From Gammaproteobacteria bacterium (lineage in GTDB: Bacteria > Pseudomonadota > Gammaproteobacteria > Burkholderiales > Gallionellaceae), in assembly GCA_018814405.1 (NCBI GenBank), contig JAHIZO010000010.1, positions 207,166 to 271,165 on the forward strand: a stretch of DNA of 64,000 nt, given 5' to 3'. Shown here piece after piece: positions 23,352-32,980 of this stretch. How positions within the stretch are numbered: the first letter of the stretch is position 1; every line of letters starts with the position of its first letter. The translations under genes were made by a program, and so were the position numbers. The notes under the pieces are model-generated. The model saw only the letters and a program-made list of their open reading frames with translations. It searched no databases and was not told the DNA's origin.

Positions 23352-26318
23352 CTAGATCTCGTAGTGCAGCGCCTGCTGAGAGTCGTCCAGATGTAGCAGT
23401 GCCTCGAATTCCGCCAGCGGAACGGGTTTGCTGAAAAGGTAGCCCTGGTAAGCCATGCATCCGTTCTGGCGGAGGAAGTTGAGTTGCGGCTCGGTTTCCA
23501 CACCTTCCGCGATCACATTCAGTCTGAAGCTCTCAGCCAGATTGATGATGGTTTGCACCATCACCGCATCGCTGGGGTCGGTTCCGATATCGCGCACGAA
23601 ACTCTGGTCGATCTTGATCTGGTCGAGCGGCAACTGCTTTAGATAGGAAAGGGACGAGTAGCCTGTGCCGAAGTCGTCCAGAGACAGGCGCACGCCCAGT
23701 GCTTTCAGGGCATGCATCTTGGTCACCACATCGGCGACATCATCCAGCACGACAGCCTCGGTCAGTTCCAGCTTCAATCGATCCGGTACGATGTTGTGTA
23801 TGTTCAGGAGTGCTGCCACGTTGTTCACGAAATCATGTTTCTTGAACTGCGCCGCACTGACGTTGACCGCCAGTGTCAGGTCTTTTGTCTGTTCCAGCTT
23901 GCGCCATTGGGAAAGTTGCTGGCAGGCGGTCTCCAGAACCCATTGCCCGACGTCCAGGATCAGAGAGCTTTCCTCCGCAATCGGGATGAATTGCATCGGC
24001 GAGACCATACCCCGCTGCGGGTGGATCCAGCGTATCAGCGCCTCCGCACCGATCGGCCGTCTTTCGTTGTCGACCTGGATCTGGTAATACAAATGTAGCT
24101 GCTTGTCGGTGATCGCATGGCGCAGATCCGCCTCCAGTGCGGCGCGTGTCTCGACGGCCTGCTGCATGGCCGGGTCATAGAAACGCACCGCATTCCGTCC
24201 CGATTCCTTTGCCTGATACATCGCCATATCGGCGTATTTGAGCAAGATATCGATCGCAGCTTCATTGCCGCGATACAGGCACACGCCGATACTGGATGAG
24301 CTGTGATGCTCGTGATTGTCGAGCAGGTAAGGTGCCGACAGCGAGGTGCGGACCTTCTCGGCGATCAGGGCGACCTTCTGCGAGGCGTCTTCCGCATCCA
24401 GCCCGATCTCCTCGATCAGCACCACGAATTCGTCGCCGCCGATGCGCGCCACGGTGTCCATGTCCCGCACGCACTGGCGCAAACGTCGCGCTACTTCGAT
24501 CAGGAACATGTCGCCGACATCATGGCCCAGCGTGTCGTTGAGGATCTTGAACCTGTCCATGTCCAAAAAGAGCAGGGCACCATAGTGTTTGCTGCGCGCC
24601 GAGATGGACTGTGACTGGGTGATGCGGTCGATCAGATGGCGACGGTTGGGGAGCTTGGTCAAATGATCATAGAAGGCCAGGCTGTAGATCTCATCCTCGG
24701 CCTTCTTGCGCAGCGAGATGTCGCTGAAGGTGGCGACATAGCCTGTCGTCTTGCCGTTGCTGTCCTTGATGGCGGTGATGGTCAGCCACTTGGGGTAGAT
24801 CTCGCCGTTCTTGCGTTTGTCCCATATCTCACCCGTCCAGGAGCCCTGCGCCAGCAAGTGTTCCCACATCTCGGTGTAGAAGGCTTGGTCCTGCCGCCCT
24901 GAACTCAGCATCCGTGGATTCTTGCCGATCACCTCTTCCTGAAAGTAGCCGGTGATCTCTTCGAAGGCCTTGTTGACCCGGATCAGGTTGGCGTTTGCGT
25001 CCGTGATCATGATCGCTTCGTGCGTCTCGAACGCGGCGGCGGCAATGCGCTGCAGTTCCTCGGCGGCCTTGCGCTCGGTGATGTCCTGAAAGACCACCAC
25101 TGAACCCACCAGCTCCCCCTCGTTATAAAGCGGCGTGGAAGAATACTCGACGGGGAAACTGCTGCCGTCTTTTCGCCACAGCACCTCGTCCGCCACCGTT
25201 CTGACCATCCCGTCCTGAAAAGTGGCATGCATCGGGCATGCGTCTCTGGGATAGGGGCTGCCGTCCGGATAGGAGTGATGCACCGTGGCATGCATCGGTT
25301 TTCCCATCAATTCGCTTGTTGAATATCCCAGCATCTTCCCGGCTGCCGCATTGACGAAGATGGTGTTGCCCTGCGTGTCCAACCCCCACACACCATTGCT
25401 GACCGAGTCCAGCAGCAGGTTGGAGCGATATTCAGACTTGCGGTGGGCGTTCCACAAAGCAGTGATGATCAGGCCGACCACGGCCAGTGTGATCATGAAC
25501 GCCCACAGCAGGAACAGGCCCTGAGCGCCATGCAGAGAGAAAGGGCCGCGATCCAGCGAAGTGGACCAGGCGGCAATGTATGAAAGCAATACCACGGCCA
25601 GAGGCGATCCTGTCATGCCGAAGCGCATGCCGGCCCAAACGATGAGCGGGAAAGGCAGGAATGCCAGAGGCAGGTTATGGTCTCCGGTATTGTCGATAAA
25701 GGCTATCCAGGACAGCGCCAGCATCAGGCTGAACCATGCCAGTAGTTCACCTTGCCGCTGCATCAGGAACAGCAGACTGCTGCGATTGACGGTCAGCAAT
25801 AGTGGTGTCGCCAGCAACACCCCCACCGCATCGCCCATCCACCATGAAATGAAAGCGCGGAGAGCCGCCTCCAATGGGATGGCTCCCGCGATCAGCAACA
25901 TACCTATCCCGTTCAGTGCCGAGACCAGCATGCCGGCGAATGCGGCCGGGATCAATTTGGCGATATCTTTGGGATGGGTGAGATCAAGATTGAACTTCGT
26001 GCGCTGCAACAACCACATCGCCAACAAAGGTGCCAGCGTATTGCCGAGCGCGATGCCCACCGCCAGCAGCAATGAAGGATTGATGGAGAAGTTGACCAGC
26101 GCTGCACCGATGAAGATGCCCGGCCAGTAACGCCCTCCCCAGCGCAGCAATGCCGCGACGGCGATGCCGGTAGGCAACCAGTACAGCGTGATCTGCGATC
26201 CCACATAAGGGATGTCCAAGCCAAGTCTGCCCGTCACGAAATAGGCGGACGCGAGCAACAGGACCTTTAACAGGTAGCCGCTTAGATTCGAATGGTCTGT
26301 GGTTTGCGTAGCGGCCAT
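23352..26318 (-). CDS. MASE1-PAS-PAS-GGDEF-EAL c-di-GMP turnover protein
   Basis: A 988-residue inner-membrane protein. Residues 15-295 are a MASE1 sensor with about eight membrane helices (start: YFVTGRLGLDIPYVGSQ). Two PAS domains follow (about 305-425 and 430-550, the second with ITDANANLIRVNKAF). Next come a GGDEF domain with RIGGDEFVVL and an EAL domain with GAEALIRW. Both active sites look intact, so it may make or degrade c-di-GMP, depending on signal. It converges with the nif-linked small gene, with a 14-base gap. Confidence 0.95.
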   Translation of the reverse strand: MAATQTTDHSNLSGYLLKVLLLASAYFVTGRLGLDIPYVGSQITLYWLPTGIAVAALLRWGGRYWPGIFIGAALVNFSINPSLLLAVGIALGNTLAPLLAMWLLQRTKFNLDLTHPKDIAKLIPAAFAGMLVSALNGIGMLLIAGAIPLEAALRAFISWWMGDAVGVLLATPLLLTVNRSSLLFLMQRQGELLAWFSLMLALSWIAFIDNTGDHNLPLAFLPFPLIVWAGMRFGMTGSPLAVVLLSYIAAWSTSLDRGPFSLHGAQGLFLLWAFMITLAVVGLIITALWNAHRKSEYRSNLLLDSVSNGVWGLDTQGNTIFVNAAAGKMLGYSTSELMGKPMHATVHHSYPDGSPYPRDACPMHATFQDGMVRTVADEVLWRKDGSSFPVEYSSTPLYNEGELVGSVVVFQDITERKAAEELQRIAAAAFETHEAIMITDANANLIRVNKAFEEITGYFQEEVIGKNPRMLSSGRQDQAFYTEMWEHLLAQGSWTGEIWDKRKNGEIYPKWLTITAIKDSNGKTTGYVATFSDISLRKKAEDEIYSLAFYDHLTKLPNRRHLIDRITQSQSISARSKHYGALLFLDMDRFKILNDTLGHDVGDMFLIEVARRLRQCVRDMDTVARIGGDEFVVLIEEIGLDAEDASQKVALIAEKVRTSLSAPYLLDNHEHHSSSSIGVCLYRGNEAAIDILLKYADMAMYQAKESGRNAVRFYDPAMQQAVETRAALEADLRHAITDKQLHLYYQIQVDNERRPIGAEALIRWIHPQRGMVSPMQFIPIAEESSLILDVGQWVLETACQQLSQWRKLEQTKDLTLAVNVSAAQFKKHDFVNNVAALLNIHNIVPDRLKLELTEAVVLDDVADVVTKMHALKALGVRLSLDDFGTGYSSLSYLKQLPLDQIKIDQSFVRDIGTDPSDAVMVQTIINLAESFRLNVIAEGVETEPQLNFLRQNGCMAYQGYLFSKPVPLAEFEALLHLDDSQQALHYEI

Positions 26319-26464
26319 TGGGCGATCAAAGCAGGTAGTTAAAACCCTCGAAGTGGAAGTCTGGGTGACCGATGTCCCGAAGCATACTGAAATACTGGGA
26401 AGTTACAAAGCCGCAAATATTAAAGTTGTCTGCCGAGCGGCCCTTGTTTGGCGCGTAGCCAAAC

Positions 26465-27682
26465 TCACTTGCGCCGCAGACGGAACAGGCCGTTGGCTTC
26501 GCTGTCGCTGCTGAAATACAGCGCGCCGTCCGGCCCGAACGTGACCCCGGCCGGTCGCGCCCAGCGTTCGCCGTCCGGCAACTGGAAGCCGCCGACCAGT
26601 TCGTCCACGCGTACCGCCTTGTCACCGTCGAAGCGCACCACCACCAGCGCGGGCGGTCGGCGCGTGGCGTTCGGCCCGAAGAAACCGCCACCGGGTTGCG
26701 TGCCCCACGAACCGTGCAGCGCCACCACCGCATCGAACTCCAGCCGTGCATCCAGCGCGCCCTTGGGCACGAAGGCCATGCCCAGCGGCGCGTTGCGCGA
26801 AGGGAAGGTGGCGACCGGCAGCGTCACTTCGCCGAGCGGGCGCGGTGGCGGACTCGAAGCGCAATCGTCGCGCTTCATCTGCTTGCCGTCGAACTGGAAC
26901 CAGGGCATGCCGTGGAAGGAACCGGCATCGAGCCGGCTGAAGTATTCCGGCGGTTGCCCGAAGCCCAGATGGTCCGGCCCGTTGTTGTTCGCATACAGCA
27001 CGCCGCTCTGCGGATGCCAGTCGAAGCCGACCGGGTTGCGCAGGCCCGAGGCGTAGGTCTGCCATGTCGCTTTGCCATCACGCTCGTGCAGCACCAGCAC
27101 GCCGCCGCGCCGGTCGTCGAAATCGTAACCGGCACCCAGATATTGCTCGCTGCAATTGCGCTGGATGCCGAGGCTCACATACACCCGACCGTCCGGCCCC
27201 ACACCCACGGTGCGACTGTTGTGGCCGCCGCCGGCAGGCAGCGCGGCCAGTAGTCGCAAGGTTTGCGGATCGACGTGCACCTGCCCGGCGCGGTAAGGCG
27301 CGCGATACACGCCGTCCGTCTTCGCGATCAAAATCTCGCCCGGCCGGAACGCCACACTGTGCGGATAGTCGCCAGTATCGATCAGCACTTCCGTCCGCGA
27401 GTAGGGCGGTGGCAGGCGGTACACCTTGCCCGCGCGCGAGCCGGCATACAGGTCACCGTTGGCGGCGAAGGTCAGCATGCGCGGCCCGTCCATGGCAGTC
27501 AGCCATTCGAGCAGATAACCCTTGGGTACGCGCGCGATCCGGCGTTCGCCATCCACTATCAAGGCTTGTTGTTCGTATGCCAGCGGCTGGGTGCCGGCCT
27601 GTGCCGGTGTGGCGATGAGGGTAGTCGCCAGCAGCAGTGCCGCTGCCAGTTTGTCGCGCGGGTGGTCGAGCCGGACAGTCAT
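26465..27682 (-). CDS. Sorbosone dehydrogenase/PQQ-type beta-propeller protein, exported
   Basis: A 405-residue protein with an N-terminal signal peptide (KLAAALLLATTLIATPAQA) and a six-bladed propeller typical of the soluble glucose/L-sorbosone dehydrogenase family: HSVAFRPGEILIAKTDGVY, GGGHNSRTVGVGPDGRVYVSLG and NPVGFDWHPQSGVLY. Family members act on sugars in the periplasm with PQQ. No PQQ synthesis genes are nearby, so the cofactor and substrate are unproven. It is likely co-transcribed behind the VOC gene (20 bases). Confidence 0.85.
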   Translation of the reverse strand: MTVRLDHPRDKLAAALLLATTLIATPAQAGTQPLAYEQQALIVDGERRIARVPKGYLLEWLTAMDGPRMLTFAANGDLYAGSRAGKVYRLPPPYSRTEVLIDTGDYPHSVAFRPGEILIAKTDGVYRAPYRAGQVHVDPQTLRLLAALPAGGGHNSRTVGVGPDGRVYVSLGIQRNCSEQYLGAGYDFDDRRGGVLVLHERDGKATWQTYASGLRNPVGFDWHPQSGVLYANNNGPDHLGFGQPPEYFSRLDAGSFHGMPWFQFDGKQMKRDDCASSPPPRPLGEVTLPVATFPSRNAPLGMAFVPKGALDARLEFDAVVALHGSWGTQPGGGFFGPNATRRPPALVVVRFDGDKAVRVDELVGGFQLPDGERWARPAGVTFGPDGALYFSSDSEANGLFRLRRK

Positions 27683-27702
27683 GGGCTGCTGCGCCGGGTG
27701 AT

Positions 27703-28068
27703 TCAGCGCACGGACTGCGGATCGAAGAGGGGATTCTGGATCAGGCCGAAGCGGTTGCCGAACGGGTCTTGCACCGCCGCCACCTTGATGCCCTCGCCGA
27801 CTTCGGTCACCGGCTCCAGTGCGCTCGCGCCCAGTGCCAGCAGACGCGCGTGTTCCGCTTCGATGTCAGTCACGCCCCACAACGGTTGCGGCCCGATGGT
27901 CGCGGGTTGCGCGCCGGGCAACAGCCCCAGCTCGAAGCCGCCCACGTTGTAGCCGACATAGAACGGCTGGTCGAAGTAAGGCTCCAGCCCCAGCACTTGG
28001 CTATACCAGCGCTTGGCGGCATTCAGATCGGGAGCGGGATAGATGGCGGTGCGCAGGCCGAGGATCAT
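27703..28068 (-). CDS. VOC-family (glyoxalase-like) protein
   Basis: A 121-residue protein of the vicinal-oxygen-chelate superfamily: LRTAIYPAPDLNAAKRWYSQVLGLEPYFDQ at the start and VQDPFGNRFGLIQNP at the end (quoted in pieces of the two beta-alpha-beta modules). Metal ligands are only partly conserved, so the enzyme activity is uncertain; the subgroup includes bleomycin-resistance and dioxygenase-like proteins. An AGGAGAA site precedes the ATG. Confidence 0.88.
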   Translation of the reverse strand: MILGLRTAIYPAPDLNAAKRWYSQVLGLEPYFDQPFYVGYNVGGFELGLLPGAQPATIGPQPLWGVTDIEAEHARLLALGASALEPVTEVGEGIKVAAVQDPFGNRFGLIQNPLFDPQSVR

Positions 28069-28200
28069 GAGGTTCTCCTTTGCGATGCTACGAGTGTTGC
28101 GGGAGGGCGAAGCGACTTAGTGCACGCCCATAGGAGGCAGGGTAGGCAATTCGCCGGACGAGTGCAATACCGTGTGCTTCTGATGCGGGCGTTGCATGTA

Positions 28201-30438
28201 TCAGAACTGGAAGCGGTTCTCGCGGAACAGTTTAAGACAGGCATCCACCACCGCGGCATCGTAATGCGTCGCCTTTCCTTTCTCTATTTCGGCCAACGCC
28301 GCATCGATGCCCAGGCCGGGGCGGTAAGGTCGGTGCGAAGACATGGCTTCGACCACGTCGGCGACGGCGAGTATGCGAGCGCCGAATTCGATCTCGCCGT
28401 CCTGCAAACTCAGCGGATAACCCGAGCCGTCAATCCGTTCGTGGTGCTGGTGCACCATGGTGGCGACCGGCCACGGGAATTTGATGCCCTGCAATATCTC
28501 GTAACTCGATACCACGTGGTGCTTCACGAGCGCGTACTCAATATCGCTGAGCTTGCCGGGTTTGACCAGTATCTCGGCGGGGACATTGATCTTGCCGATG
28601 TCATGCACGATCGCCGCCAGATAGATGCCATGAGCGAGATCGGAATCGATACCCAATTCCTTCGCCAGCGCATAGGCCAGATCGGCGACGCGCCGCTGGT
28701 GGCCGGCGGTGTAGGGGTCGCGCATCTCGATGGTGAGTGCGATGGCGCGCAGGGCATCTTCCAGGCTGTCCCGGAGCGATTGCTCGTAATGTTCGCCCAG
28801 CAGCGCCAGCCGGTTCCGCTCGCCCTTGGTGCGCAACATCTCGATACCGAAGGAAGTGTCCAGCGCAGTCTCTTTCAGGTAATTCACCTGCACGCTGCCG
28901 AACTCGTTCGCATCGCATGCGCACAGGATCAAAGCACCGAACGGTTTGCCTTCCAGATGAAGCGGCAGGATCACCACGGAGCGGTAGCCGAACTTGGCTG
29001 CCTGTGCGCCCAGATGATGATGCACCGCTTCACGCTCCGTATCGTTGATGACCATTATCCGGTCGTCACGTACCGCATTGATGACGGGTTCCAGTCCATT
29101 GCCCGCATGGTTCCAGTCTATGCGGTGCGTTTCATTCTCGGACTTTGAATAGGCGGCGGCCATGCGCAGGTATTTGTCGCCCTCCGGTCCGGCGAAGCCG
29201 ATCCACGCTGCCAGATAGCCGCCTTCTTCCACGATGTCGTGGCAGATGCGTTCCAGCAGTTCCTGTTCGGTTTTGGCGAACAGCAGCGAGCGGTTGCCGG
29301 CAGACAAAACGCGCAAGGCGCGGTTCACCCGGCCCAGCTCCTCGTTCTTTACCTTGATCTCTGCTTCATGCGCCTGAATGGAATCAGCCATGGCATCGAA
29401 GGAGCGGGACAGCCGTGACAGTTCGTCCTGTCCGGCCAGCCCGACCCTGAAATCACGATCGCCTTCGGCAAAGCGTTTATTTGCCTGATCGAGGAGGCGG
29501 ACCTTGCTCAGGAAATACTTCTCGCTCCCAAAATAGACCAGCCACATCGCCAGCAGAAAGATGAGCAGGCTGCTGACGAAAGTTTCAAACAAGCTCGTGT
29601 AGGCAGGCTGCAAAAGCACGTCATGCGGAATATCGATGACCAGTCGCATGAGGCCGGAACCGGTGTTGAACTGGTGTGCGGCCACAAAGCTGGCAGCACC
29701 TTTGAAACCGGGGCCATCGTAGACCGAATCTTTCATGCTCACGATGCGCGCGTGGAAGGCGGTAGCGGCGATGGATGTTCCCACGGCAGAGGCTGCATTC
29801 GCGGTGGCGGCGATGACGACGCCATTCTGATCCAGCAGCAACAGATGGCCGCTGGCAGGCAGTTCTATCGCATCGAGCTCTTCCTGTATCCACGAGAAAT
29901 CCATCTCGACCAGGACCACCTTCTGTGCGCGTCCGGCCTTGTCGCGCAAGGCCCTGGCCATGATGGCGGCATAGTGGGCCGGACTGCCGTTGTGGGCACG
30001 GCCAACGATGCCCAGATCGGACTGTTGCAGCGCCTGCTGGAAGTATTGCTGGCGCGCGATGTTCTTGTCCGTCAGCCACGGAATGGAGTTGCAGCTGACA
30101 TTGCCCTGCAGGTCCGCGATGGCGAACCGGCCGAACTCTGGATCAAGACCCGCATAACCGACAACGCCCTGGCTACAGACCTTCCCGTCCAAGCCTTTGC
30201 GCATCTCGTTGATGGCCATGAACGCGACCATGCGCGCTTGTGCTATGTGGCGATGCTGCTCGCTCTCTATCCAGCGGGCGGTGATCTGGAATTGCTGTTT
30301 TTTTTCTGCTTTGAGTGTGTCAAAACCCTGCAGCGCCTTGACTGCCGCCTGACCGATCAACACCACGAACAGCACGAGCAGCAACCACAACAGTTTTGCG
30401 CGCAAGGTGCGAAAAGAGACGGGGAAGACAAGCTTCAT
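28201..30438 (-). CDS. Cache-HAMP-GAF-HD-GYP c-di-GMP phosphodiesterase
   Basis: A 745-residue membrane protein. The N-terminal helix (about 11-32) and a second one (about 283-303) flank a periplasmic Cache-type sensor. A HAMP domain (about 305-360), a GAF domain (about 385-530) and an HD-GYP domain (about 560-740) follow. The catalytic residues of HD-GYP are present: AAIVHDIGKINVPAEIL and HHERIDGSGYP. It hydrolyses c-di-GMP to GMP. The first part of the gene has a Met-Lys-Leu start before the helix, giving normal inner-membrane orientation. Confidence 0.94.
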   Translation of the reverse strand: MKLVFPVSFRTLRAKLLWLLLVLFVVLIGQAAVKALQGFDTLKAEKKQQFQITARWIESEQHRHIAQARMVAFMAINEMRKGLDGKVCSQGVVGYAGLDPEFGRFAIADLQGNVSCNSIPWLTDKNIARQQYFQQALQQSDLGIVGRAHNGSPAHYAAIMARALRDKAGRAQKVVLVEMDFSWIQEELDAIELPASGHLLLLDQNGVVIAATANAASAVGTSIAATAFHARIVSMKDSVYDGPGFKGAASFVAAHQFNTGSGLMRLVIDIPHDVLLQPAYTSLFETFVSSLLIFLLAMWLVYFGSEKYFLSKVRLLDQANKRFAEGDRDFRVGLAGQDELSRLSRSFDAMADSIQAHEAEIKVKNEELGRVNRALRVLSAGNRSLLFAKTEQELLERICHDIVEEGGYLAAWIGFAGPEGDKYLRMAAAYSKSENETHRIDWNHAGNGLEPVINAVRDDRIMVINDTEREAVHHHLGAQAAKFGYRSVVILPLHLEGKPFGALILCACDANEFGSVQVNYLKETALDTSFGIEMLRTKGERNRLALLGEHYEQSLRDSLEDALRAIALTIEMRDPYTAGHQRRVADLAYALAKELGIDSDLAHGIYLAAIVHDIGKINVPAEILVKPGKLSDIEYALVKHHVVSSYEILQGIKFPWPVATMVHQHHERIDGSGYPLSLQDGEIEFGARILAVADVVEAMSSHRPYRPGLGIDAALAEIEKGKATHYDAAVVDACLKLFRENRFQF

Positions 30439-30584
30439 GGGCGACTCCGTACCGAAAGAGCAGAACGCTCCGGCGCGAAATCTACGCCGTTCCAGCAGGC
30501 GAGTAAATGGGGTGCGTCGCTATTTTATTCAAATGGTTTTGACTGGTTCTGCGGTGCAGAAAAACACCTGATGAGAACCCTCTG

Positions 30585-31709
30585 TCAGATTGCCGCCAAG
30601 CGCCATAGCGAGGTGACCTCAGCCGCGCGCGCCGCATACAGCGGATCGGTCTTGTCGGCGGATTTAGGGTGGTGCGGACTGATGTCCAGACGTTCGATCA
30701 CTTTCAATCCTGCCGCATCGAACAGCGCCAGCAATTCTTCGCGCGTGCGCAGGCCAAGATGTTCCGCGATGTCGGAGATGATCAGCCAGCCTTCGCCGCC
30801 GGGCGAAAGATGTGCGGCCAAACCATTGATGAAACCGCGCAACATGCTGCTGTCCTGATCGTAGATCGCATGTTCCACTGGGGTGCTGGCGCGCGCCGGT
30901 ATCCAGGGGGGATTGCATACGATGAGCGGTGCTTTGCCTGCGGGGAACAGGTCGGCTTCGATCACTTCCACTTGTTCATTCAGTCCGAGGCGCGTCAGGT
31001 TGTCGCGCGCGCAACTCAATGCGCGCGGATCTTGATCGGTGGCGACGATGCGTTGCACGCCGCGCTTGGCTAGCAATGCCGCGATCACGCCGGTGCCGGT
31101 GCCGATGTCGAATGCCAATTCGGTAGCAGGCAGCGGTGCCTGATTCACCAGTTCCAGATATTCGCCGCGCACCGGCGAGAACACGCCGTAATGCGGATGG
31201 ATGCGTTCATTCAATAAGGGGATCTCCACGCCTTTCTTGCGCCACTCGTGCGCGCCGACCAAGCCCAGCAATTCGCGCAGGGACGTGACCGAAGGTTTGT
31301 CGCCGCGACCGTAAGCCTCGTTGCAAGCCTGTCGCATATCCGGCGCGCGGCGCAAAGGAATGGCGTAATCGGCGTCGAGCGGAATGAGGATCATCGCCAG
31401 GGTGCGCGCACGTTGCGACTGCGCCTGCCGATGCAGATGGAATGCTTCGCCCGGCAGTGCAGCTGTCTTGCGCGAACGTTCCGCCTTGCGCGAATTGCGG
31501 CGCGACATCGCTTGCAACAACTGTTTCGCATTCTGGAAATCGCCGCGCCACAGCAGTGCCGTGCCTTCGCACGCCAGACGGTAAGCCTCGTCAGCCTTCA
31601 TCGTGTCATCCGCGATGACCACGCGCTTGGGCGGCTGCATGCCGCTCTCGGAACGCCAACGGGCTTTGCACGGTTTGTTCGATTCGTTCCAGGTGATTTG
31701 GGGATGCAT
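30585..31709 (-). CDS. Class I SAM-dependent methyltransferase (small-domain type)
   Basis: A 374-residue protein. The N-terminal 190 residues form a substrate-recognition region. The C-terminal Rossmann domain has the SAM-binding motif AFDIGTGTGVIAALLAKRG and the catalytic NPPW motif (VCNPPWIPA) of methyltransferases that modify exocyclic or amide nitrogens, as in PrmB/PrmC and RsmC. The target is unknown. The longest start is used because the first 50 residues (ITWNESNKPCKARWRSESG) look like coding sequence. Confidence 0.85.
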   Translation of the reverse strand: MHPQITWNESNKPCKARWRSESGMQPPKRVVIADDTMKADEAYRLACEGTALLWRGDFQNAKQLLQAMSRRNSRKAERSRKTAALPGEAFHLHRQAQSQRARTLAMILIPLDADYAIPLRRAPDMRQACNEAYGRGDKPSVTSLRELLGLVGAHEWRKKGVEIPLLNERIHPHYGVFSPVRGEYLELVNQAPLPATELAFDIGTGTGVIAALLAKRGVQRIVATDQDPRALSCARDNLTRLGLNEQVEVIEADLFPAGKAPLIVCNPPWIPARASTPVEHAIYDQDSSMLRGFINGLAAHLSPGGEGWLIISDIAEHLGLRTREELLALFDAAGLKVIERLDISPHHPKSADKTDPLYAARAAEVTSLWRLAAI

Positions 31710-31836
31710 GGGAGTCCTGTGAGATATGGCAGTGCAAGCAGATCGCGCACCGCCGTGGATGATACCCGAATGCCCAATGCCCCGTAGCGGTGCGCAATGT
31801 CAGGGGGGAACGCCGCGAATCCCTATTCGTCGGGCG

Positions 31837-31852
31837 TGGCACCGAATTTGCA
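31837..31852 (+). promoter_or_regulatory. Sigma-54 promoter of the second 60-aa membrane protein
   Basis: TGGCAC-CGAAT-TTGCA matches the -24/-12 consensus exactly. The predicted start is near 31864, leaving a leader of about 108 bases. No perfect NifA site was found upstream; TGT-N10-AGT at 31718-31733 is the nearest candidate. Confidence 0.78.
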
Positions 31853-31971
31853 TTACGTAAGGCGAAGGTTGGTTGCGATGCGTGAGCGCCATACAGATGT
31901 AAGGAATGCTTCACGGACATGCAACACAGGGTCGCTACCGTGACGTTGCAATACACACTTAGGAGAATGAC

Positions 31972-32154
31972 ATGACGGAATTTTGGACACTGATGGCAGG
32001 TATCGTGATCGGCATACTGGTTTTGATGGTCGGCATCATCATCGACCGCGATCCCGATCAAAGCATGGGCGACGCACTCGCCGAAGGCTCCCGCTGGGGC
32101 GCGTGGTTCATGCTGGTGTTCGGCAGTCAGGCGGCAGTCATCAGCGGCCTGTAA
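31972..32154 (+). CDS. 60-aa membrane protein, nif-linked family, copy 2
   Basis: A 60-residue protein with two hydrophobic segments (about 7-25, LMAGIVIGILVLMVGIIID, and 42-58, WGAWFMLVFGSQAAVIS). It aligns without gaps to the protein at 23155-23337 (24 of 60 identical by eye). AGGAGA lies 6 bases upstream of the ATG. It is a single gene behind its own sigma-54 promoter, ending 3 bases before a convergent gene. I do not recognise a named family. Confidence 0.8.
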   Translation: MTEFWTLMAGIVIGILVLMVGIIIDRDPDQSMGDALAEGSRWGAWFMLVFGSQAAVISGL

Positions 32155-32157
32155 GGT

Positions 32158-32940
32158 TTATCTGCAGGAGAGCCGGTACACCTTGTATTCGGCGCGTATG
32201 TCGGGGAGCGACGCCGATTCCGGGTCGGCCTCGAATACGCTCTCAACGAAAGTCAGCTCGATATCGAAGCCGGTCGAGTACAAAGCCTTGATCTCATCAT
32301 CGATGCCGTTGGCTTGCGCCGTTGTCGCATCCGCTGCGGCATCCTCCACCGTCAGCAGAAACACCGTGGCAGTCTTGGATACCAGGCGCTGCAACTGCGC
32401 CACATAAAGTTCGCGTATGTTCTCCGGCAACGCGGTGAGCGCAGCGCGGTCATACACCGTATCCAGTTCGCCCAGATCGTCGCGCGTCAAAGCGAAAAAA
32501 TCCCCGCACAAGATACTCAGCTTGCCCGCGCGCCACAGCGTGAAATCGCCGACCTGTTTCTGTGTCGGTTGTAAGCCGCGCTCGCGAAAGAAATCCGACA
32601 CCGCCACCGGGCTCAACTCCACACCGATCACCTCATGCCCCTGTTGTGCCAGCCACAACATATCCAGACTCTTGCCGCACAGCGGAACGAACACACGGCT
32701 ACCGCGCGCCAACTCCAGCGCGGGCCAGAATCTGCTCAACAAGGGATTGACTACGGGTTGGTGAAAATCGGTGCGCTGTTCGCGCCAGCATTCAAGCCAA
32801 AGATGATCGTCCTGATCGGTGCGGGGGGATGAGAAAGGCAAAGTGGCGGGTATTCGCTCCGTGATTGTGTCGACTTGGCGACTGAGGTGGATGGTAGACC
32901 TTATGTTGCGGCTTGTGTGGGGTGTTGCGCGGGCAATCAC
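32158..32940 (-). CDS. Thiopurine S-methyltransferase-family protein
   Basis: SAM-dependent methyltransferase of the TPMT family, which in bacteria methylates tellurite, selenite or thiols. The core has the family signature HLWLECWREQRTDFHQ, FVPLCGKSLDMLWLAQQGHEVIGVE (in two adjacent parts) and YDRAALTALP. The track-length start gives 260 residues with about 40 extra N-terminal residues; family members usually begin close to the HLWLE segment, so a later or non-ATG start near 32830 is possible. Confidence 0.85.
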   Translation of the reverse strand: MIARATPHTSRNIRSTIHLSRQVDTITERIPATLPFSSPRTDQDDHLWLECWREQRTDFHQPVVNPLLSRFWPALELARGSRVFVPLCGKSLDMLWLAQQGHEVIGVELSPVAVSDFFRERGLQPTQKQVGDFTLWRAGKLSILCGDFFALTRDDLGELDTVYDRAALTALPENIRELYVAQLQRLVSKTATVFLLTVEDAAADATTAQANGIDDEIKALYSTGFDIELTFVESVFEADPESASLPDIRAEYKVYRLSCR

Positions 32941-32980
32941 TGAGCGGAGGCAGCGTCCAGACTGCCCCCATCGCGTGCCT

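Noticed and set aside
31718..31733. NifA site upstream of the second 60-aa membrane gene
   Set aside because: TGT-N10-AGT mismatches two of three bases in the right half; listed only as a weak candidate.
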